From Bacillota bacterium (lineage in GTDB: Bacteria > Bacillota > Clostridia > Christensenellales > Aristaeellaceae): a stretch of DNA of 64,000 nucleotides. The DNA lies in contig JAEYOW010000033.1 in assembly GCA_023411375.1 (NCBI GenBank), positions 77,099-141,098 of the forward strand, read 5' to 3'. A program made the position numbers and the translations under genes. The notes beneath the pieces are model-generated. The model saw nothing but the letters and a program-made list of their open reading frames with translations, was not told the origin of the DNA and made no database searches. This document shows, one piece after another, positions 21,040-31,483 of this stretch. Within the stretch, counting starts at the first letter, position 1; each line of letters begins with the position of its first letter.

Positions 21040-24000
21040 ATGAGTGAAGTCCTGCGCGACCTTGTTGTGTCGCTTTCGCTGGATGGGGATAATTTTTCCC
21101 GGAATCTCACGTCCATCAACAAACAGATTCAGGAGGCCGAGAGCGAATTCAAGCGGGCAGCCTCGGGCGTGGACAATTTCGAGAAGTCCGTTTCCGGCAC
21201 TCAGAGCCAGCTTTCCAGCCTTCAGCAGAAATTGGAGCTGCAGCAGAAAGCCGTCAAGCAGTACGAAAGGGCGCTGGAGGCGGCCAATAAAAAGCTGGAG
21301 AACGCCTACGCCCGGCAGGGCAAGCTGACGGAATCACTGGATACGGCCCGGCAGAAAAATGCCGATCTCAAGCAGCAGGTGGCTGCGGCGACAAAGCAAT
21401 ACCAGCGCTTTTCCCGTGAGCTGGGCGAGTCGGATTCCACGACGCTGGCCGCCAAGGCCAATCTGGACGCGCTGTCGCAGGAATATGCGGAGTCCTCCGC
21501 CGAGGTCAAAAAGCTGGAGGGTCAGCTGGCGGCCAATACGAAAAGCCTGCAGAACAATGCGGACGCGGTCACGAAGGCCCGTACCAATCTGAACAACGCC
21601 CAGGGCGCGCTTCGGCAGACCGAGCAGCAGATTCGCACGACCACCGAGCGCCTTGCCCGGATGCAGTCCGCTTGGACGAAGGCGGGCGATACGCTGACGG
21701 CCTTCGGAAAGAAGTGCGCGTCCGTCAGCGCCTCCATGGAAAAGCTGGGCAAGGGCATGACGGCCACGCTCACCACGCCCGTTCTGGCGCTGGGCACGGC
21801 GGCGATCAAGGCCTCTGTGGAATACGAGAGCGCCTTCGCCTCTGTGCGCAAAACCGTGGACGCGACGGAGGCCGAATATGAGCAGCTTTCGGACGCGGTC
21901 AAAAAGATGAGCACCGAGGTAGCCACCGACGCCGCCGACATTGCCGAGGTCATGGCGAACGCCGGTCAGCTGGGCATTCAGAACGATTATCTGGTGGAGT
22001 TTACCCGCACCATGATCGACCTGGGCAATTCCACGGACATTGCCGCGGACGAGGCCGCTACGGCCATCGCCCAGTTTGCCAACATTACGAAGATGTCTCA
22101 GGCGGATTTCGGGCGGTTCGGCTCCGCATTGGTCGATCTGGGCAACAATTACGCCACCACGGAGTCCGCCATCATGAACATGGCCACGCGGCTGGCCGCT
22201 GCCGGTTCGCAGGTCGGTTTGTCACAGGCGCAGATTCTGGGCTTCGCGACGGCGCTGTCCTCTGTGGGACTCGAGGCCCAGGCGGGCGGCACGGCGTTCA
22301 GCAAGGCCATGATCGAAATGCAGGTGGCGGTGGAAACCAACGGCAAATCCCTGAAGGATTTCGCCAGGGTGGCCGGGCTGACCACCGAGGAATTCAAGGC
22401 ACTGTGGAACTCCGATCCGGCGGGCGCGATTGAAAAATTCATCGTGGGCCTGTCCCAGATGGACGAACAGGGCGTGTCCTCCATCGTCACTTTGCAGGAG
22501 ATGGGTTTTACCGAGGTGCGTTTGCGGGATACCCTGATGCGCGCCACCAACGCTACCGAGCTTTTCTCCGATGCCCAGCAGACGGCCACATCCGCGTGGA
22601 AGGACAATGCGGCGCTGTCCAACGAAGCCGGTAAGCGCTACGCCACCACGGAATCGAAATTAAAGAATTTGAAGAACACCGCCGTTCTGGCGGCACAGCG
22701 CATCGGCGACGATCTGAATCCCACGGTGCAAGGGCTGATCGACGGCGCGTCCGATCTGATCGAGAAATTCATGTCGCTGGACGAGAGCCAGCGGCTGATG
22801 ATAATCAAATTCGCCGCCATTGCCGCGGCGGCTGGCCCGGCGATTCTGGTGTTCTCGAAGATCGTCAAGGGCGTGGGCACGGTATCCACCGGCATCGGCA
22901 AATTTGCGCTGACCGTGGCCAAGGCGGGCGGCGGCTGGAAGGGCTTTCTGTCTGTATTGAGCAAGTCACCGGCGGTATGGATCGCCGTGGCGGCGGCCGT
23001 CATTGCGGCGACCGTTGCACTGGCGGACTACGTTTCCGGCGCAAAGCAGGCCCGCGAGGCGCTGGAGGGCATGGAGGACACGGCCCGCCAGTGGAAGGAT
23101 ACCGCCGCCGAGACGTTTTACAGCCAGTCCGAGGGTCTTTCCTTCTTCGGGCTGGACTCCGGCAGCTTTACCCGCGAGACGAAAAGCGCCCGCGAATGGC
23201 TGCAGGGCGTGCTGGCCGTCTGGTCGGACGGCAAGAAGGAAACCAATGAGATCGTCAGGGAGTGGACGGATTCCTTCAAGGAGCTGACCGCCTCCACCCG
23301 CAGCGAGCTGGAGGAAATGCGCGAAACCGCTCAGACGGCGGGCTATACCTCCGTGGCCGATCAGCTTTCCGGCGATATTGACAAATTGGATGCCATGGAC
23401 GCGGAGATCAGCCGATTGCTCAAAAAGCGGCAGAATGGCTATTTCTCCGACAAGGACAAAATCCGTCTGCAGGAGCTGATCGACGCCCGCGAGGCCATTG
23501 AGATCAAATACCATCTGTCTGCCGCTGATACGGACGGCTTTGAACAGATCGGCCAGAAGCTGCAGGCGGAAATCGCCCGCGCGCAGGCCGCGGGAAAGCC
23601 GGACGCCGACGTGACCGTCTATGAAAATGCCGTGAAGGCCGCCGCCGAGGGCATGGGCGAGATCAATACCCAGCTGGCAGAGCAGTACGATAAGGAATTT
23701 GCCCTCATTCAGCTGATTTCCGATGAAACCGAGCGGCAGCAGGCGCTGGATCAGCTGAACACAAAATACAACAGCGACCGTCTGGCCGCGGCGCAGCAGT
23801 ATGCCCAGACGCTGGCCTCCATCATCATGCCCGTGTGGCAGCAGGAGGATATTCAGGGCGCGGCGGCGGACATCGACACGCTGACGCAGAAGCTGCGGGA
23901 ATACAGCGCCGCCGATGAAAGCGAGAAGCCCGGCATTCTGGAGGATCTGAACGAGATTACCGCCGCCATGGACGAGGGCGCGGTGACGGAATACATCGCG

Positions 24001-25842
24001 CTGCTGATGCAGGTGCAATCCCTGCTGGACAGCGGCATGACGCAGGCCGAGGTGCAGAGCCTGTTCCCGGAGCTGGATTTTTCCGGCGCAATGGATCAGA
24101 TCGCGGCCATTCAGACCTTCCTCAGTGACCGAAAGAACCTGCTGCCCGGTCTGGAGAGTATGTTTTCCGAGGCCATCCCGGACGAGGTGCTGAAAATCGC
24201 CACCGATCTGGATATGACCGGCGCGCAGGCGCGCTGGGCCGAATTCGCTCAGAACCCCGGCGCGATCACGACGGAGGCCATCATCAGCGGCTACGGTCAG
24301 CAGGAGGGCGTGGAACCGCCCAAGCTGGAGACGGTCATCACGATTTCCGGTTATGATCTGACGGCCTATCGCCAATTTCTGGCAGACAACCCCATCGAGG
24401 TCGAGGGCGTGCTGCGTCTGAGCGAGGCCTTCCAGAATCCGGAGGACGCGCTGAAGGCGGAGAACGTAACCTTCTGGCAGAACGGCGTGGAAATTCCCGC
24501 GTCGCTGGTGCCGAAGGAGCTGCTTACGCCCGACAAGGTGGCCGTGCTGGACGAGGACGGCACCATGCACATTCTCATCACGCCGAAAATCGAAGGCACT
24601 GCCGAATCCGTCTCCGCTGCCGGTGAAAAGCTGGACGCGAATTTCGTCACGACCTCCGTATTCGGCAAGACCAGCCAGCACGACTGGGGCGCACTCAATA
24701 GTCTGTTGGGCGGCTCGCTGATCGACTGGATGCATTCGTTTACCGCGGAACTGAAGGCCTTCGACAACTACAAGGGCAGCTGGGCCACGCTGTGGGGCTT
24801 ATTGGACAACAGAACCCTGAACGGCATTGACAAACGGCTCAACGAGCAGTTTTCTGCCGACAACATCGCGGGCCTGCAGACCTTTGTTTCCGAAATGGTC
24901 ACGGCCATTCAGAACGGCGCGGAGGTCAGTGAAGAGGATCTGCAGAAACTGCAGACCATCGTGGACTTCCTGTCCGCGCTGGAACTGGCGGGCGTCGGCG
25001 AAAACATCACCGCAGGCATCGGCGACGCCATGACGGCGGCGGGCTGGGACGCGGACGCAGAAAGCGTGGCGGGCAATCTGGAAGCGGCGCTCAACGCCGC
25101 TTTCGTCATTCATTCGCCCTCGCAGCGCGTCCGGCCTATTGGCGAAAACGTGGCCGCGGGCGTCGGCGAAGGCATGGCAGATTACGATCTGTCTGTTGAT
25201 GCGGAAGCGCTGGCTGAAAAGGTTAAAGCAGCGATTGAAACGGCGCTGCCCGCGGATGCGCTGACGGCTTTCGGTAATAGTGCCGCTGAAGGCCTGTCCG
25301 GCGCGCTGACCGGTTATTCCATGACAGCAACGGGTAGCAGCGTTGCCACCAATGTCAAGAGCGCCGTGTCTGGCAGCCTGAACGCTTCGACGCTTCGCCC
25401 CGTGGGCGTGAACGCCATGGCGGGCCTGAAAGCGGGCATTCTGGCAGGTCGCTCCAGCGTGATTTCCGCTATGCGCTCCGCGGCGCGGGACGCGGTAAAC
25501 GCAGCCAAGCGGGAACTGAAAATCAAGTCGCCCTCGGGCGTATTCCGCGACGAGGTGGGCCGCATGGCGATGCGCGGCTTTGGGCAGGGCGCGCTGCTGG
25601 AAAGCAAGAACCAGGCGAAGGTCATTCAGAACGCGGCTCGGTATCTGACGGGCGCAGCTCAGGACGGCATTGGCGGCACGAATTCCTATGACAACCGCAA
25701 AACCTACAACCAGAACGCCAGCACTACCATTCAGGTGGACAAGCTGGTGGTGCGCGACGAGCAGGATGTGCGCTCGCTGGCCATTGAGATCGCCGGGCTG
25801 ACCAAGCGGCAGCAGCGCGGGAAAGGAATGAGATTCGCATGA
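21040..25842 (+). CDS. Phage tail tape measure protein
   Basis: The 1600-residue protein sets tail length. Residues about 20-220 are a long coiled coil (many Q/A/K/E heptads). A TP901-type core follows (about 245-560: SVEYESAFASVRKTVDATEA, ATAIAQFANIT, ALSSVGLEAQAGGTAFSKAM). Hydrophobic segments lie at about 587-610 and 646-667. A long helical region follows. The C-terminus has repeated hydrophobic modules of the IHSPSQRVRPIGENVAAGVGEGM type (about 1350-1580). Its length predicts a long, probably flexible tail. The gene overlaps the next by 4 bases. Confidence 0.95.
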   Translation: MSEVLRDLVVSLSLDGDNFSRNLTSINKQIQEAESEFKRAASGVDNFEKSVSGTQSQLSSLQQKLELQQKAVKQYERALEAANKKLENAYARQGKLTESLDTARQKNADLKQQVAAATKQYQRFSRELGESDSTTLAAKANLDALSQEYAESSAEVKKLEGQLAANTKSLQNNADAVTKARTNLNNAQGALRQTEQQIRTTTERLARMQSAWTKAGDTLTAFGKKCASVSASMEKLGKGMTATLTTPVLALGTAAIKASVEYESAFASVRKTVDATEAEYEQLSDAVKKMSTEVATDAADIAEVMANAGQLGIQNDYLVEFTRTMIDLGNSTDIAADEAATAIAQFANITKMSQADFGRFGSALVDLGNNYATTESAIMNMATRLAAAGSQVGLSQAQILGFATALSSVGLEAQAGGTAFSKAMIEMQVAVETNGKSLKDFARVAGLTTEEFKALWNSDPAGAIEKFIVGLSQMDEQGVSSIVTLQEMGFTEVRLRDTLMRATNATELFSDAQQTATSAWKDNAALSNEAGKRYATTESKLKNLKNTAVLAAQRIGDDLNPTVQGLIDGASDLIEKFMSLDESQRLMIIKFAAIAAAAGPAILVFSKIVKGVGTVSTGIGKFALTVAKAGGGWKGFLSVLSKSPAVWIAVAAAVIAATVALADYVSGAKQAREALEGMEDTARQWKDTAAETFYSQSEGLSFFGLDSGSFTRETKSAREWLQGVLAVWSDGKKETNEIVREWTDSFKELTASTRSELEEMRETAQTAGYTSVADQLSGDIDKLDAMDAEISRLLKKRQNGYFSDKDKIRLQELIDAREAIEIKYHLSAADTDGFEQIGQKLQAEIARAQAAGKPDADVTVYENAVKAAAEGMGEINTQLAEQYDKEFALIQLISDETERQQALDQLNTKYNSDRLAAAQQYAQTLASIIMPVWQQEDIQGAAADIDTLTQKLREYSAADESEKPGILEDLNEITAAMDEGAVTEYIALLMQVQSLLDSGMTQAEVQSLFPELDFSGAMDQIAAIQTFLSDRKNLLPGLESMFSEAIPDEVLKIATDLDMTGAQARWAEFAQNPGAITTEAIISGYGQQEGVEPPKLETVITISGYDLTAYRQFLADNPIEVEGVLRLSEAFQNPEDALKAENVTFWQNGVEIPASLVPKELLTPDKVAVLDEDGTMHILITPKIEGTAESVSAAGEKLDANFVTTSVFGKTSQHDWGALNSLLGGSLIDWMHSFTAELKAFDNYKGSWATLWGLLDNRTLNGIDKRLNEQFSADNIAGLQTFVSEMVTAIQNGAEVSEEDLQKLQTIVDFLSALELAGVGENITAGIGDAMTAAGWDADAESVAGNLEAALNAAFVIHSPSQRVRPIGENVAAGVGEGMADYDLSVDAEALAEKVKAAIETALPADALTAFGNSAAEGLSGALTGYSMTATGSSVATNVKSAVSGSLNASTLRPVGVNAMAGLKAGILAGRSSVISAMRSAARDAVNAAKRELKIKSPSGVFRDEVGRMAMRGFGQGALLESKNQAKVIQNAARYLTGAAQDGIGGTNSYDNRKTYNQNASTTIQVDKLVVRDEQDVRSLAIEIAGLTKRQQRGKGMRFA

Positions 25843-26540
25843 AAGACTGGTTTTCATGGAACGGTATGCGCTGTACAGAGTACGGCATTCATGTGACCGC
25901 GCAGCCGCCCATCATCCGCCCGTCCGAGCGCGTAACGTTTACAAACGTGCCGGGCAGGCCCGGAAGCCTCACGGCCTTGGAGGCCGACGACGTATACGAC
26001 GACTTCATTCTCCCTGTGGAATGCACTGTGGCGGATTTGTCGCGCCTGCCCGAAATCTGCGCATGGCTCCGCGGAGCCGGGAAGCTCCATCTGGCCGCTC
26101 GTCCGGGCGGCTTTTATCATGCCCGCGTGGCGAACCAGATCGAGTTTTCCAAAATCCTGCGCAATCATGAAAACCGGGCCTTCACCGTCAATTTCCGCTG
26201 CCAGCCCTTCTGGTATCAGGAGAATGTGCCGGAGATCACTATAACGACCTCTGGCACATTTATCAATAATCCCGGCAGCGTCTATTCTGAGCCGGTCATT
26301 ACGGTGCATGGTTCCGGCGAAATCACGCTGATGGTCGGCATGACCATTGTGGAACTGGACGGCATTACGGACAGCATTACACTGGACACTCCGCTCATGG
26401 AAGCCTATAAGGATCTGACCGGCATGAACGGCTGCATGAGCGGGGATTTTCCGACGCTGCTGCCGGGGCAGAATGCCCTTAGCTGGACGGGCAATGTGAC
26501 GAAGGTTGTCATTCAGCCGAATTGGAGGTATCTCGCTTGA
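25839..26540 (+). CDS. Distal tail protein (Dit-like)
   Basis: The 233-residue protein follows tape measure and precedes the tail-tip protein, the Dit position. The N-terminal part (MKDWFSWNGMRCTEYGI, then FTNVPGRPGSLT, then CTVADLSRLPEICAWL) matches Dit rings that form the hub of the baseplate. The C-terminal half is a beta-sandwich-like domain (YSEPVITVHGSGEITLMVG). It overlaps the next gene by 4 bases. Confidence 0.88.
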   Translation: MKDWFSWNGMRCTEYGIHVTAQPPIIRPSERVTFTNVPGRPGSLTALEADDVYDDFILPVECTVADLSRLPEICAWLRGAGKLHLAARPGGFYHARVANQIEFSKILRNHENRAFTVNFRCQPFWYQENVPEITITTSGTFINNPGSVYSEPVITVHGSGEITLMVGMTIVELDGITDSITLDTPLMEAYKDLTGMNGCMSGDFPTLLPGQNALSWTGNVTKVVIQPNWRYLA

Positions 26541-29500
26541 TCTGTGTATATCCTGCCGACTGCACTGACTTTTCCAATAACGGACTCGGTGCGGTCGCGC
26601 CTATGTCCTGCACCGTAACCGAGACGCTGAACGGCGAGTGGGAGCTTACGCTTGTGCATGACATTGACGAGCGCGGCAAATGGACGCGGCTTTCGGAGGG
26701 CTGCATCCTGCGATCTCCTGTGCCTGCCGCCATGACGCCCAGCGTGGGTTTGGTCACCCAGCAGTACCAGACCAGCGCCTACGACGTGCAGATCTATAAG
26801 ATCACGACCAAGAGTGGGCCGCTGCACCTGCGCTCCGGTACGGGCACGAATTACCGCATCTTGGGCAAGTACAAAAAGGGTCGCGAGGTCATTGTTCTGA
26901 ACAAAACCACGTCCAACTGGTATGAAGTTACGGCCCCGGACGGCAAGCACGGCTATATGGCTTCGCAGTACCTGACCTTCCAGCGCACGGAAACGCAGAC
27001 GGTGCAGACGAATGTGGGCTTCCGCAATCAGGTCATTGAGGCCCGCCAGCTGCGGGATCAGCCGTTCCGCATCTACCGCGTGGTGCCGGAGCTGGATAAG
27101 GTCACGGTCTATGCCCGCCACGTTTTCTACGACCTGCTCGACAACATGATCAAGTCCCTGAAGCCCTCGCCCTCTGCGGTGGGGGCTTCCGTCGTTCAGA
27201 GCTTGTCGGGGGCTTGCCTGTCGAGCCATGATTTTTCGTTTTATTCCGATCTGACTTCAACTGCGGAGGACGTGGAGTGGGAAAACGTCAATCCTGTGGA
27301 AGCCATGCTGGGTGAAAACGGGCTGGTCAGCAAGTACGGCGCGGAGCTGGCCCGCGACTGGTACGATGTGTTTCTGGTGAAGCGCGTGGGCAACAACACG
27401 GAAGTGTCCATCCGGGAAAAGAAGAACCTGACCGGCATTTCCTACGACGTGGATGAAACGGACGTTGTTACCCGCATCATGCCCACCGGCGAGGACGCGG
27501 ACGGGAACATTCTGTATCTGCCGGAGCTCTACATCGACAGCCCCAACCTCAACGCCTACACCCATCCGAAATGGATTCACCTTCCGGTATCGGAAGCCAA
27601 GGAAGTCACGGACGGCGACGAGCCGAAAAGCAAAACCCAGTGCTATGCCGAGATGCGCAAAGCGGCGCAGGCGGAGTTTGATGCGGGCTGCGATCTGCCT
27701 ACGGTCACACTGAAGGTGGATTTCGTGAACTGCTCGGATGCGGAGGAATACAAGCAGTACGCAGCGCTTACGGACATTTTCCTCGGCGACAGCGTGCGCG
27801 TCGTAGCTCGGCGCATCGGCGTGGAAGTATCCATGCGCATGACGCAGTACACCTACGATTGCCTGACGCGCAAGTACACATCGGTTACGCTGGGCACCGT
27901 GGCCGACGCGCTGGAGGGCAGCATGATCTCCGCCCGGCAGCTGGCCAGCGGCTCCATTACCGGCGCAAAACTGGCGCTGAATTCGGTGGGCAGTGGGCAG
28001 CTGCAATCCGGCTCGGTGGGCAGCCTACAGATCAAGAACGCTGCCATTGGCTCCGCCCACATTCAGGATGCCAGCATTACGCGGGCGCACATTGCCGAAG
28101 CCCTGATCGATGTTCTGAACGTCAATGCCCTGACTGCCGTCACGGCCAAAATCAAGGAACTGGCGGCTGGAACGATTACAGCGGACGAGTTGTACACCGC
28201 TATTGCCATGATCGCCACGGCGCAGATTACCACGGCGAATATCGTCAACGCCAACATTGAATGGGCGCAGATTGAGCGGCTGGCTGCGGACATCGCGGAG
28301 ATTTCCAAAGCCCAGATCACGACCGCCAACATCAACGAGGCCAATATTGATTGGGCGGCCATTACAACTCTTTCTGCTGCAGTGGCCAGCATGGTGAAGG
28401 CAGATATTGGAACCGCTGACATCGATTGGGCACATATCAAGGACTTGGCCACAGACGCGGCCATCATCACGCAAGGTACGGCGGGCGAACTGTATATTGC
28501 CAAACTCGCTGTTACCGAGGCAAATATGGTGTCCCTGACGGTGGGCGAGCTGGTGGTCAAGGGCAAGGACGGGCATTTCTATTCAGTATCGGTCGATGAG
28601 AGCGGCAATGTGGTGTCCACCCTCAAGCAGGTATCCAATGATGATGTGGCCGATCTGAGCATCAACGGCGGTGAGAAAATCATCGAGGGCAGCATAACGG
28701 CCAAAACGCTGAATGTGCAGAACATCTTCGGCGATAACGCCGTCATCCGCTCCCTGATCGCTGCCAATCTGGACGTGGACACGCTCTTTGCCAGAGAAGC
28801 CACCATCAATGCCCTGAATGCCATGGACATCACGTCCAATACCTACCTGCGCCTCATGGTGGCAAGCAAGGCGGACAAGGACGATATGGACGCGCTTGGC
28901 GAACGGTTGGATGCTGCTGAATTGAAGCTCACTGAAGATTCCATTGTTTCCACCGTGCGCGGCAGTGTACAATATCAGCAGGATCAGGCTGACCTGCTGG
29001 CCCGGATCAGCGAAAACGGTCAGATCACCGTGGCGAACGCCACACCGGAGAATCCCGCCGAAAACGCCCTCTGGCTGGATACCTCCGTACAGCCGAACGA
29101 ACTCAAACGCTGGAACGGAACGGTATGGGAATCGTGCGGTGCAGATGTTGATCTTTCTGCATTCTACACGAAAACCGAAATGGATACCCGCTTTGAGCAG
29201 ACCAACGCAGCCATTGCCCTGAAAGCGGATGCGACCACAGTCAGCAATCTGGAACAGCGGGTGGAATCGGCGGAGCAGAAAGTTACGCCCGAAGCGATCA
29301 CCTCAGCGGTAACGTCCTCGGCGCTGTACGCCTATGAGAAGTACGCCGGGCGCAACTACTGCCTGAATTCCGGCAATACGCACACCTTCTTGGACAACAA
29401 GTATCGCTATGCCAGCGGTGCGACTTCTACCTATACCGGGTGGAACCTGAATGTGTCGGACGATCTGTTCGAGCACAGCGGCAGTGCCAGAAACATCCGC

Positions 29501-31468
29501 CTTTCCTTTGACCTGAAACGAACGGATGTGGACACCAGTGCCGCCAGTGTGGCCAATGTGTACACCGGCATCTGGGTCTATTACCGCTATGTGGATGCAA
29601 ACGGTAATACCGTTATCACCGGGCGAGGCTGGTATTTACGCTCGACGGACGCGAGTTTCGTTGCTACGGATGAGGATTGGGTGCGAATGCGCTTCGGCCC
29701 GCTGAACCTGTCCAGCTTCAATCCCACGGGCATCGCCTATGTTTCCATCGGAACAGGCGGAGCCAACGGCACCACAGGAACGGTGCAATTCCGCAATCTG
29801 AAGGTGGAGGTGCTGGACAGCTGGACGGACTGGAGTGCTGCGCCGGAGGATCTGTATGGCATGAGCACGCGGATGGCGAACGCCGAATCCCGCATTACGC
29901 AGAACGCGAACAATATCGCCCTCAAGGTCAGCACGGTAACCTACAACGCCGAAAAGGTTTACCGCAGCAGTACAGCGCCTACGACGCTGTACACAAATAT
30001 GCTGTGGCTGGACACCAGCTCCACGCCGAATTTGCTCAAACGTTATACAGGCAGCGAATGGGTTGCCGCAGGCGCGGAAGAAGTGAAAAGCTCCGGTATC
30101 TATATCGGCCCCAACAACGTGGCGATCACGACCGAAAACTTCCTGCTCCAGCTGCTCGATCCTGCCAACAATGAAAACGTGCTCATGGAAATGAGTGCCA
30201 ACGGCAACGTTGGCTTCAAGCAGCTGTACGCCGATGAGGTGATTTCTGATTCCGTGGCGGCGGCTTATGGCGGGCCGCTGTATCTGTATGTGAACACGTC
30301 CTATTCCGGTACCAGCGATACCTACTTCCGCTCCCTGGGCGACGCGGTGAAGGCAGTCAATAACCGCTTTCTCCGCTCGAATGTGGTTATTTATCTGCCC
30401 AGCGGAACCAGCGAAGTCTACGAGCCTGCCGGAACGCAGATTCAGGGCATTACTGGGCCGGGTAAGCTGACCATCTATGGGTATGCCAACAGCCGTCTGA
30501 ACAGCTATATATCGGTCAAGGGCTGCTCGGCGCATATCTGCTTTCAGAATCTGTCCCTGCGGGAAATCCGAACGCTGAATGGGTCCAACCGAAACCCGTA
30601 TCTCATCGACCTGCAGATGAATCATCATGTGGAACTGAATAACTGCACCTTGGACGCGAACAACGTGACCTACGACTCGATCTACTGCCGAACCACACAT
30701 GTGTACCTCTATAACTGCGGCCTGTACAACGCCTTGCAGGGCTTGGAGGTCTACATGGGCTGGGCCTATGTGCAAAGCTGTAAGGGAGCGTGCTCCTGGG
30801 CCATGGTGTCCTATGCAGGATATATCATCTGCAGCGGCACGGTGCCTTCCGGCTCCCGGAGCAAAGGAAATAACGGCCAGATTTTCGATACGGGCGTAAC
30901 GACCGATTACGGCACAGCCATTCCTGTGGTCACGCCGGACAATACAGCGCTGATGTACGCAACGACGACTAAATCCTATCGCGGCGGCTGGCGCAGCGAT
31001 ACGCAGGACGTGGTGCAGGGCGTGTACTCGGCCAGCGGATATAAATCTTCGCTCAGCTGGAACTATGGCTGCATGTGGTTCAGTACGCTCAGAACCATTC
31101 TATCCGGAACGACGATCAAGTCAGCGACGCTCACGCTGAATCGTAAGACGGGCAGCGGCTCAGGCAGTGCGAAAACGCTGTACCTGTGCGCCATCACCAA
31201 CACGTCCGCCAGCGGCGCGCCCAGCATTGCGGTGAACTACGGGGCAATCGGCAGCATTGGCCGAGGCGAAACGGCGACCTTCGCCATTCCCGTGGCGGCG
31301 GTGCAGGGATTGGCCAGTGGCGCGTATGGCGGGCTGTGCCTGTATGAGAGTCCCTACAATTTCGGCTCGTCCACCTATTCCAAGTGCTATATGCGCATGA
31401 GTGGCTCAGACACCAGCCAGCAGCCCTATCTGCAGGTAGTTTACAACGGCGGCGACGCTGTCGGCTAA
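26537..31468 (+). CDS. Tail-tip (Tal-like) protein fused to a receptor-binding beta-helix
   Basis: This 1643-residue protein joins several functions. Residues 1-480 are a Tal/prophage-endopeptidase-type hub domain, interrupted at about 92-152 by an SH3b cell-wall-binding module (LHLRSGTGTNYRILGKYKKG). Residues about 480-660 contain short repeats of the A-I-T-A-N-I type that resemble a trimeric shaft. About 930-1130 looks like a carbohydrate-binding sandwich. About 1245-1470 reads as a right-handed beta-helix. A last domain (about 1480-1640) is beta-rich. I take the TTG at 26537, 8 bases after GGAGG and overlapping the previous stop. Host recognition is inferred. Confidence 0.85.
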   Translation: MICVYPADCTDFSNNGLGAVAPMSCTVTETLNGEWELTLVHDIDERGKWTRLSEGCILRSPVPAAMTPSVGLVTQQYQTSAYDVQIYKITTKSGPLHLRSGTGTNYRILGKYKKGREVIVLNKTTSNWYEVTAPDGKHGYMASQYLTFQRTETQTVQTNVGFRNQVIEARQLRDQPFRIYRVVPELDKVTVYARHVFYDLLDNMIKSLKPSPSAVGASVVQSLSGACLSSHDFSFYSDLTSTAEDVEWENVNPVEAMLGENGLVSKYGAELARDWYDVFLVKRVGNNTEVSIREKKNLTGISYDVDETDVVTRIMPTGEDADGNILYLPELYIDSPNLNAYTHPKWIHLPVSEAKEVTDGDEPKSKTQCYAEMRKAAQAEFDAGCDLPTVTLKVDFVNCSDAEEYKQYAALTDIFLGDSVRVVARRIGVEVSMRMTQYTYDCLTRKYTSVTLGTVADALEGSMISARQLASGSITGAKLALNSVGSGQLQSGSVGSLQIKNAAIGSAHIQDASITRAHIAEALIDVLNVNALTAVTAKIKELAAGTITADELYTAIAMIATAQITTANIVNANIEWAQIERLAADIAEISKAQITTANINEANIDWAAITTLSAAVASMVKADIGTADIDWAHIKDLATDAAIITQGTAGELYIAKLAVTEANMVSLTVGELVVKGKDGHFYSVSVDESGNVVSTLKQVSNDDVADLSINGGEKIIEGSITAKTLNVQNIFGDNAVIRSLIAANLDVDTLFAREATINALNAMDITSNTYLRLMVASKADKDDMDALGERLDAAELKLTEDSIVSTVRGSVQYQQDQADLLARISENGQITVANATPENPAENALWLDTSVQPNELKRWNGTVWESCGADVDLSAFYTKTEMDTRFEQTNAAIALKADATTVSNLEQRVESAEQKVTPEAITSAVTSSALYAYEKYAGRNYCLNSGNTHTFLDNKYRYASGATSTYTGWNLNVSDDLFEHSGSARNIRLSFDLKRTDVDTSAASVANVYTGIWVYYRYVDANGNTVITGRGWYLRSTDASFVATDEDWVRMRFGPLNLSSFNPTGIAYVSIGTGGANGTTGTVQFRNLKVEVLDSWTDWSAAPEDLYGMSTRMANAESRITQNANNIALKVSTVTYNAEKVYRSSTAPTTLYTNMLWLDTSSTPNLLKRYTGSEWVAAGAEEVKSSGIYIGPNNVAITTENFLLQLLDPANNENVLMEMSANGNVGFKQLYADEVISDSVAAAYGGPLYLYVNTSYSGTSDTYFRSLGDAVKAVNNRFLRSNVVIYLPSGTSEVYEPAGTQIQGITGPGKLTIYGYANSRLNSYISVKGCSAHICFQNLSLREIRTLNGSNRNPYLIDLQMNHHVELNNCTLDANNVTYDSIYCRTTHVYLYNCGLYNALQGLEVYMGWAYVQSCKGACSWAMVSYAGYIICSGTVPSGSRSKGNNGQIFDTGVTTDYGTAIPVVTPDNTALMYATTTKSYRGGWRSDTQDVVQGVYSASGYKSSLSWNYGCMWFSTLRTILSGTTIKSATLTLNRKTGSGSGSAKTLYLCAITNTSASGAPSIAVNYGAIGSIGRGETATFAIPVAAVQGLASGAYGGLCLYESPYNFGSSTYSKCYMRMSGSDTSQQPYLQVVYNGGDAVG

Positions 31469-31483
31469 GAAGGAGGAAGAAAA

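Noticed and set aside
22966..24735. 589-residue open frame on the - strand inside the tape-measure gene
   Set aside because: It is a GC-driven shadow of the tape-measure gene, with no ribosome site and no recognisable domain.
29636..30775. 379-residue open frame opposite the tail-tip gene
   Set aside because: Shadow of the receptor-binding region; no ribosome site or domain.
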